Below, piece by piece: positions 6,258 to 10,253 of a DNA stretch of 10,253 nt (its first letter is position 1; each line of letters begins with the position of its first letter). The notes beneath the pieces are model-generated. The model was not told the DNA's origin. It saw only the letters and a list, made by a program, of their open reading frames with translations, and made no database searches. Made by a program: the position numbers and the translations under genes. Origin of the DNA: Spirochaetaceae bacterium (GTDB taxonomy: Bacteria > Spirochaetota > Spirochaetia > Treponematales > Breznakiellaceae); contig JAITAM010000100.1 of the NCBI GenBank assembly GCA_031284085.1, positions 1 through 10,253 on the forward strand, written 5' to 3'.

Positions 6258-6272
6258 ACCGAGAATTATTTC

Positions 6273-6815
6273 CTAGAAATGTCGTTTCAACAAACCTCTA
6301 AAGCCGCAGCAATGGCGGGCTTCATCTTTGGCCATTTCATGAACCGTATCGTGGATTGCATCGTAACCACATTCCTTGGCACGTTTTGCAAGTTCGGTCT
6401 TGCCGTAGCAAGCGCCGCCTTCAGCTTCTACCCGAAGTTCAAGGTTTTTCTTGGTAGAATCGGTAAGCACTTCACCTAAAAGCTCTGCAAATTTAGCCGC
6501 ATGTTCAGCTTCTTCAAACGCATAGCGCTTATAAGCTTCCGCAATTTCCGGATACCCCTCACGTTCTGCGACTCGACTCATAGCAAGATACATACCAACT
6601 TCATGACATTCGCCATTGAAATTCGCTACAAGGTCATCGTGGATGTCTTTCTCTACGCCTTTGGCAATACCAACAATATGCTCAGCAGAGAAAGCCGCAG
6701 TATCTGTACTCTTCTCTAGAAATTTTGCAGCCGGCGCTTTACATTGAGGACAAAACTCAGGAGCGCTGTCACCGGTGTGAACATAGCCGCAAATTGTACA
6801 AATAAATATTCTCAT
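6273..6815 (-). CDS. Rubrerythrin with N-terminal rubredoxin domain (reverse rubrerythrin type)
   Basis: Rubrerythrins are cytoplasmic non-haem iron peroxidases that reduce hydrogen peroxide in anaerobes and microaerophiles. The 180-residue protein has a rubredoxin-like Fe(Cys)4 site at its N-terminus (C6, C9, C22, C25), followed by a ferritin-like four-helix domain. Diiron ligands appear as E69 (NGECHE), E102/H105 (EEAEHA), an acidic residue near 130-132, and E165/H168 (DEARH). Having the rubredoxin domain first is the reversed order, as in clostridial reverse rubrerythrins that act as NADH peroxidases. The start has AAGGAG (minus strand, 6826-6821) 5 nt upstream. It is monocistronic and convergent to fliA. 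Its long leader and promoter contain palindromes that suggest oxidative-stress or iron regulation. Extra cysteines (C136, C149, C169, C170) are present. Confidence 0.93.
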   Translation of the reverse strand: MRIFICTICGYVHTGDSAPEFCPQCKAPAAKFLEKSTDTAAFSAEHIVGIAKGVEKDIHDDLVANFNGECHEVGMYLAMSRVAEREGYPEIAEAYKRYAFEEAEHAAKFAELLGEVLTDSTKKNLELRVEAEGGACYGKTELAKRAKECGYDAIHDTVHEMAKDEARHCCGFRGLLKRHF

Positions 6816-6840
6816 AAAAACTCCTTACGGAAAAATATCT

Positions 6841-6860
6841 AAAACGGACTAGACCGTTTT
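6841..6860 (-). promoter_or_regulatory. Inverted repeat in the rubrerythrin leader
   Basis: AAAACGG and CCGTTTT form a perfect 7-bp stem around a 6-nt loop, 25 nt upstream of the rubrerythrin ATG. On the minus strand T-rich sequence follows (TTTTAGATATTTTT), so it could be an attenuator or an operator. Its role is unknown. Confidence 0.4.
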
Positions 6861-6897
6861 GTAAACCATTATTTTTGTGCATGGACAACACATAGTG

Positions 6898-6953
6898 CTT
6901 ATTAGTAATAAGTACTATTATTAGATAATAATGCTTATTGAAGAGTAGGTCAA
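6898..6953 (-). promoter_or_regulatory. Rubrerythrin promoter with Fur/PerR-like palindromes
   Basis: On the minus strand TTGACC (6953-6948) is followed after 17 nt by TATTAT (6930-6925), predicting initiation near 6918. The -10 lies inside a 7-2-7 palindrome (ATTATTA-GA-TAATAAT, 6917-6932). A second palindrome just downstream is a perfect 7-1-7 (CTTATTA-G-TAATAAG, 6898-6912). The 7-1-7 AT-rich layout is that of Fur and PerR boxes. Binding would block initiation. The regulator itself is not in this window. Confidence 0.55.
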
Positions 6954-7075
6954 GAATAAATTTATTTTATTTTGCTGTGTATTTGTAAAATAAGCCGCTT
7001 TTATAGAAAACATGGTTTGCACTGATTTATAAATGCCATCTTTTCTCATTCTTTTTTTCCATGTATACTCATTTT

Positions 7076-7903
7076 ATGACTATTCTAGAAAGAAATTTTG
7101 TATTTAAGATAGAGATAGTATGTGTAGTGCTATTGGTACTTCTAGTAGTGGTTAGCTCGTTCTTTACGGTACAGTTGTATCCGGTCGCTGTGAACGGCGC
7201 TGCAGAACGTTCAACGAGTATAATACCGGGGCTAGCAGCTACACATATTTTGCCGGTACAACCTCTTGCGCCGTTTATTGCAGTAATTTCTACCATGCTC
7301 TACGCTCTTGTTGGTATTGTTTGTATTTATATCTACTTTGAAAAGACTGAATCGCCTGAGATATTCTTCTTTTCGTTTTTTGTACTCTCAACCGCATTTG
7401 AATCGCTTCGGATAATTACTCCTATGAGCATACAGTATACACTTCCTTCGTTGTACCTCGGTATTGCTTTTAAGGTGCTGTTTTTTTTTCGGTACTTTGG
7501 CATTTTTTCACTGTTTGTAGCAAGTATCAATGCGGCAGGAATGCGGCTCAAAAACAGCTTGCTTATGAGCGCCAGTGTTGCCTTGCTTATTGCATTGAAA
7601 GTACCGATTGATAGGCTGTCGTGGAATTCCAGCCTCGGCCCCATAGCCGGTATGAGTACAACCTTTGCCGTAGTAGATGCCGGCTGTATAGTGATCACGG
7701 TACTGAATTTCTTTATTTCAGCTTATAGCAGCGGTGAAAAGAATTATCTCTTTATCGGCGCAGGCACTTTGCTGGTCTTCCTCGGAAAGGAGCTGCTCAT
7801 CAGTGCCGATACGCTCTTTGTTCCTTTTTTAGGCTTCGCCTTTCTTGCAATCGGAACGTGGTTTGTCGCTACCCGACTCCACAAAATATATCTATGGCTT
7901 TAG
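7076..7903 (+). CDS. Multi-pass inner-membrane protein, unknown function
   Basis: The protein of 275 residues (from ATG 7076) is very hydrophobic, with about seven or eight membrane segments. The clearest are at residues 10-34 (IEIVCVVLLVLLVVVSSFF), 66-88, 94-112, 127-150, 162-176, 190-214, 226-242 and 248-266. A loop of about 30 residues follows the first segment. It has no enzymatic or binding motif that I recognise. The ATG at 7061 in the same frame would add five residues (MYTHF). I prefer 7076 because TATACT at 7063-7068 looks like a -10 element for this gene, which would make a leaderless transcript, and neither start has a Shine-Dalgarno sequence. It precedes the HTH-EIIA and murG genes on the same strand but is separated from them by a promoter-bearing gap. 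Confidence 0.85.
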   Translation: MTILERNFVFKIEIVCVVLLVLLVVVSSFFTVQLYPVAVNGAAERSTSIIPGLAATHILPVQPLAPFIAVISTMLYALVGIVCIYIYFEKTESPEIFFFSFFVLSTAFESLRIITPMSIQYTLPSLYLGIAFKVLFFFRYFGIFSLFVASINAAGMRLKNSLLMSASVALLIALKVPIDRLSWNSSLGPIAGMSTTFAVVDAGCIVITVLNFFISAYSSGEKNYLFIGAGTLLVFLGKELLISADTLFVPFLGFAFLAIGTWFVATRLHKIYLWL

Positions 7904-7945
7904 AATACCAAAAACACCTTAATTTATTCTCAAGTATGCCAATAA

Positions 7946-7972
7946 TTGACATATTCTGCAGCTTTATAGTAT
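7946..7972 (+). promoter_or_regulatory. Candidate promoter for the HTH-EIIA and murG pair
   Basis: TTGACA (7946-7951) is a perfect -35 hexamer. The possible -10 elements, TATAGT (7965-7970) and TAGTAT (7967-7972), are at 13 and 15 nt, shorter than the ideal 17. The AGAAGG site and the GTG start lie just downstream. Confidence 0.4.
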
Positions 7973-7994
7973 TTTGAACAGAAGGTCGATTCTT

Positions 7995-8648
7995 GTGATT
8001 GAAGATGAAATTTTAACTATTAGTGAAATTGCTCAGTATTTACGGGTTTCAGAACGTACAGTATACGACTGGGCGCAGAAAGGGGAAATTCCGGCAGGAA
8101 AAATCGGTACCGCTTGGCGTTTTAAGCGTTCCGAGGTAGAACAGTGGGTTAATGCACGGCTTTCGGCGTCCAGCCGCTTATCACTATCACAATCAAATGC
8201 TATCTCTATAGAGACGCTTATATCGCTGGATCGTATTGTTTTCCTGAATCATAAATACAAACACGATGCACTATTCGCACTAGCAACCGTTATAGCTACT
8301 GCCCCGCAGATAAAAAATCGGCAGGAGCTAATTGATGAAATCTTTCAGCGTGAAGCGCTTATGAGTACCGCTATCGGTAGCGGCATAGCAATTCCTCATG
8401 TTCGGCTGAGATCGATAACGGATTTGGTCATGGCTATTGGTATAAGCCATGTCGATATTGTCGATTTTCAAGCCCTTGATAACGAGCCGGTAAGGCTTTT
8501 GTTTATGATCGCTGCCGCTTACAACCAACACGCCTACTATTTGCAGACACTTTCCATGTTTAACATCCGCCTCAAAGAAAGTTCCCTCCGCCAGTTCCTT
8601 ATCAATGCACAAAGCCCCGAAGAAGTTTATCAGGTGCTCAACCAGTGA
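7995..8648 (+). CDS. Excisionase-type HTH fused to PTS EIIA-Ntr domain
   Basis: EIIA-Ntr (PtsN) proteins are phosphorylated on a His by NPr in the nitrogen PTS and act as regulators rather than sugar transporters. Here residues about 4-53 are a MerR/excisionase-type helix-turn-helix (LTISEIAQYLRVSERTVYDWAQKGEIPAGKIG then WRFKRSEVEQWV). Residues about 70-217 are an EIIA-Ntr domain with the active-site motif GSGIAIPHVR, where H135 is the phosphoacceptor. The fusion suggests a DNA- or partner-binding regulator controlled by phosphorylation. GTG 7995 is chosen because AGAAGG (7980-7985) lies 9 nt upstream. An in-frame TTG at 7974 is the alternative and would add seven residues. The end overlaps the murG start by 4 nt (GTGA), so the two are translationally coupled. 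Confidence 0.88.
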   Translation: MIEDEILTISEIAQYLRVSERTVYDWAQKGEIPAGKIGTAWRFKRSEVEQWVNARLSASSRLSLSQSNAISIETLISLDRIVFLNHKYKHDALFALATVIATAPQIKNRQELIDEIFQREALMSTAIGSGIAIPHVRLRSITDLVMAIGISHVDIVDFQALDNEPVRLLFMIAAAYNQHAYYLQTLSMFNIRLKESSLRQFLINAQSPEEVYQVLNQ

Positions 8649-9706
8649 AAACAATAGTTTTTACCGGCGGCGGTAGCGGAGGGCATATTTATCCGGGTAT
8701 TGCGGTAATTCCTTATCTAGCCGACTATAGGGTGCTGTGGATAGGAGCTGATACCGGTATAGATAAAGATATTGTACACAAAGCAGGGGTTCTGTTTTTT
8801 GGAATCCCTGCCGGAAAGTTGAGACGGTATTTTTCTTTTCGTAATCTTACCGATGTATTTAAGATCATCGCCGGTTTTTTTGCTGCAAGAGCCATCCTAA
8901 AAAAAGAAAAACCCGCGTTGCTTTTTTCTAAAGGCGGTTTTGTTAGCGTGCCGCCGGTATTAGCCGCAGCTTCGCTTAAAATACCGGTTTTTACCCACGA
9001 ATCCGATTACAGTCCGGGCCTTGCTACAAAAATCAACGTCCGCTTTGCAGACAGAGTTTTTACCGCTTATACGGACACGGCGCGCTTTTTACCGCAAAGA
9101 ATTACCAAGAAAATAACGGTATCCGGTAATTTAATACGGCCGGCTTTTTATACTGCGGATGCGGCAAAGGGGCGCGCATTTCTTGGTGTAGGGAACGATG
9201 AACGCATAGTGCTTGTCCTTGGAGGAAGTCTTGGGGCGCAGGAAGTCAACGAGCTTATCCAAGACAGCCTGCCTGCGTTGACTACCGTTTACACTGTGGT
9301 ACACCAAACCGGCACGCTCAGGCAGGCGGCAGCGGCGCCGCGCTACCAGCCTTTCACCTTCATCCATGACGAGTTGGCGCATATATTAGCCGCAGCGGAA
9401 CTGGTTGTAGGGCGCAGCGGTGCGGGTACTTTATGGGAATGTGCAAGCGTTGGCGTGCCTATGGTGTTGATACCTCTGCGCGGCTCAGGCACACGTGGCG
9501 ATCAAGTGGAAAACGCACGAGTTTTTGCACAAGCCGGTGCGGCCTTAGTCCTAGAGGAGCGCAACCCTGAGGCTTTACAAAAGCTAATCATGGCTCTTGC
9601 AGCTAATCCTGAAAGGCGGCGCGCAATGAGCAGCGCCTCCAAACAGATAGGGAACATCAACGGTGCGCAAATCATAGCTAGTGCGATAAAGGACGCTTTG
9701 CTCTGA
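8645..9706 (+). CDS. murG: UDP-GlcNAc:lipid I N-acetylglucosaminyltransferase MurG
   Basis: MurG adds GlcNAc to lipid I to make lipid II at the cytoplasmic face of the inner membrane, the last intracellular step of peptidoglycan precursor synthesis. The 353-residue protein is full length for this GT-B (GT28) family. It shows the N-terminal glycine loop GGGSGGHIYPG (8-18), the acceptor-domain motif SKGGFVSVPP (95-104), and HESDYSPG (118-125) where HEQN is usual. It also shows the second glycine loop GGSLGAQEVN (193-202) and the donor-binding RSGAGTLWECASVGVPMVLIP (257-277) with GDQVENA (285-291). The HESD variant occurs in a minority branch of MurG proteins, from memory. The start is GTG overlapping the previous TGA. 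The stop lies inside a copy of the AGGTCAGACCT repeat. Confidence 0.95.
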   Translation: MKTIVFTGGGSGGHIYPGIAVIPYLADYRVLWIGADTGIDKDIVHKAGVLFFGIPAGKLRRYFSFRNLTDVFKIIAGFFAARAILKKEKPALLFSKGGFVSVPPVLAAASLKIPVFTHESDYSPGLATKINVRFADRVFTAYTDTARFLPQRITKKITVSGNLIRPAFYTADAAKGRAFLGVGNDERIVLVLGGSLGAQEVNELIQDSLPALTTVYTVVHQTGTLRQAAAAPRYQPFTFIHDELAHILAAAELVVGRSGAGTLWECASVGVPMVLIPLRGSGTRGDQVENARVFAQAGAALVLEERNPEALQKLIMALAANPERRRAMSSASKQIGNINGAQIIASAIKDALL

Positions 9707-9721
9707 GGTCTGACCTGTTTT
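9705..9721 (-). repeat. Single AGGTCAGACCT repeat copy behind murG
   Basis: The minus strand reads AAAACAGGTCAGACCTC, a 17-nt exact match to 4914-4930 in the opposite orientation. The last two bases of the murG stop codon are part of it. Confidence 0.8.
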
Positions 9722-9728
9722 GGAGTTT

Positions 9729-9938
9729 GGGACTAAAAGACCGGAACTTGGGAGTAAGAGACCGGACTTCGGGAGTAAGAGACCGGAGTTTGGGACTAAA
9801 AGACCGGATTACGGGACTAAAAGACCGGACTACGGGTCTAAAAGACCGGACTACGGGTCTAAAAGACCGGACTTCGGGTCTAAAAGACCGGACTTCGGGT
9901 CTAAAAGACCGGACTTCGGGTCTAAAAGACCGGAACTT
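9729..9938 (+). repeat. 21-bp tandem repeat array, ten units
   Basis: There are ten exact-length units, each starting GGGACT, GGGAGT or GGGTCT and continuing AAAAGACCGG (AAGAGACCGG in units 2 and 3) plus a variable 5-nt end. An eleventh decayed unit reaches about 9960. Units 6-10 are nearly identical and contain GGTCT-AAA-AGACC, a perfect 5-3-5 hairpin. Units 1-5 have GGGACT or GGGAGT and cannot form it. Because 21 is a multiple of 3 the array is open in several frames, and one plus frame encodes heptads of the type GSKRPDF. There is no ribosome-binding site and only a TTG start at 9720, so coding is doubtful. Confidence 0.92.
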
Positions 9939-9980
9939 GAGACTCGGAGAGAGAAAATCCAACCTTAGGTCTGTCTTGGT

Positions 9981-10253
9981 TCACTGGAGTACCTTCAATT
10001 CCGACTTCAAGATTGTGTCATCCACGAAAGAGATAATCTCTGTGATCCCGTGTTCCCGATGATACGCTCCACTGTACTTCCATTCACGAGGTTCTTTTAC
10101 AAGTCCCGCCCTAACAGGGTTCTGATCGATGTAGTTATACACAGCCCAGAAGTCCTGCTCGTCCGTTATTACTCGCGAATAGAACTTATCTCCCCAGAAG
10201 TGTCCTGTCTTGTGGTTCATTTTGTTCCAGCGGATCGCAAATACCATCTTAAT
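9981..10253 (-). CDS. REP-associated tyrosine transposase (RAYT/Y1_Tnp), C-terminal part
   Basis: RAYT proteins are single-strand HUH/Y1 transposases related to IS200/IS605 TnpA and are thought to mobilise short palindromic REP sequences. The frame is open to the right window edge, so only the last 90 or so residues are visible. The N-terminal HUH motif lies beyond the window. Visible family features, counted from the in-frame Met at 10247, are TGHFWGDKFYSRVI (14-27), YNYIDQNPVRAGLV (37-50) and WKYSGAYH (56-63). By alignment with the E. coli RAYT from memory, Y39 in NYIDQNP is the catalytic tyrosine. The stop (TGA, 9983-9981) is followed by the 21-bp array. Whether the gene is intact cannot be judged here. 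Confidence 0.88.
   Translation of the reverse strand: MKMVFAIRWNKMNHKTGHFWGDKFYSRVITDEQDFWAVYNYIDQNPVRAGLVKEPREWKYSGAYHREHGITEIISFVDDTILKSELKVLQ

Noticed and set aside
6231..6719. Plus-strand open frames 6231-6479 and 6501-6719
   Set aside because: They are shadows of the rubrerythrin gene, which has full family motifs on the minus strand.
9678..10062. Open frames over the 21-bp array on both strands
   Set aside because: They follow from a repeat length divisible by 3. None has a convincing start, though coding of the plus-strand heptads is not fully excluded.

Overview
The window looks like a spirochaete chromosome segment, most likely an oral-type Treponema. The grounds are the FliA/WhiG-type flagellar sigma factor, a spirochaete-style lipoprotein signal (LLFTSC), the HTH-EIIA gene overlapping murG, and treponeme-like secreted proteins. 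This assignment comes from protein character, not from a search.

Layout. Positions 1-181 carry the start of an uncertain minus-strand gene. About 230-880 is a mosaic of GC-rich palindromic repeats. A secreted protein of unknown function follows (925-1932). The next gap (1933-2127) holds a possible terminator, a solitary 32-nt sequence that closely resembles a type I-C CRISPR repeat (2039-2070), and a promoter. A periplasmic TPR-type protein (2128-3315) abuts scpA (3316-4050). The last codons and stop of scpA lie inside a dispersed repeat. A small AT-richer lipoprotein gene (4219-4647) is enclosed by inverted copies of the same repeat family, and the repeat mosaic continues to about 5270. fliA (5420-6208) has a perfect extended Shine-Dalgarno sequence separated from its ATG by a hairpin. 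Convergent to it is a rubrerythrin gene (6273-6815, minus), whose promoter carries two Fur/PerR-like palindromes. Then come a multi-pass membrane protein (7076-7903), an excisionase-type HTH fused to a PTS EIIA-Ntr domain (7995-8648) and murG (8645-9706), the last two overlapping by 4 nt. The right end has a 21-bp tandem array (9729-9938) and the C-terminal part of a REP-associated tyrosine transposase (9981-10253, minus).

How it fits together. Core genes (scpA for chromosome segregation, murG for peptidoglycan, fliA for motility) are separated by repeat clusters that begin at or inside stop codons. A RAYT-type transposase next to short palindromic repeats suggests a REP/BIME-like system shaping this chromosome. 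The orphan CRISPR-like repeat in a promoter region and the cassette-like lipoprotein island are the other signs of an accessory, rearranging region.
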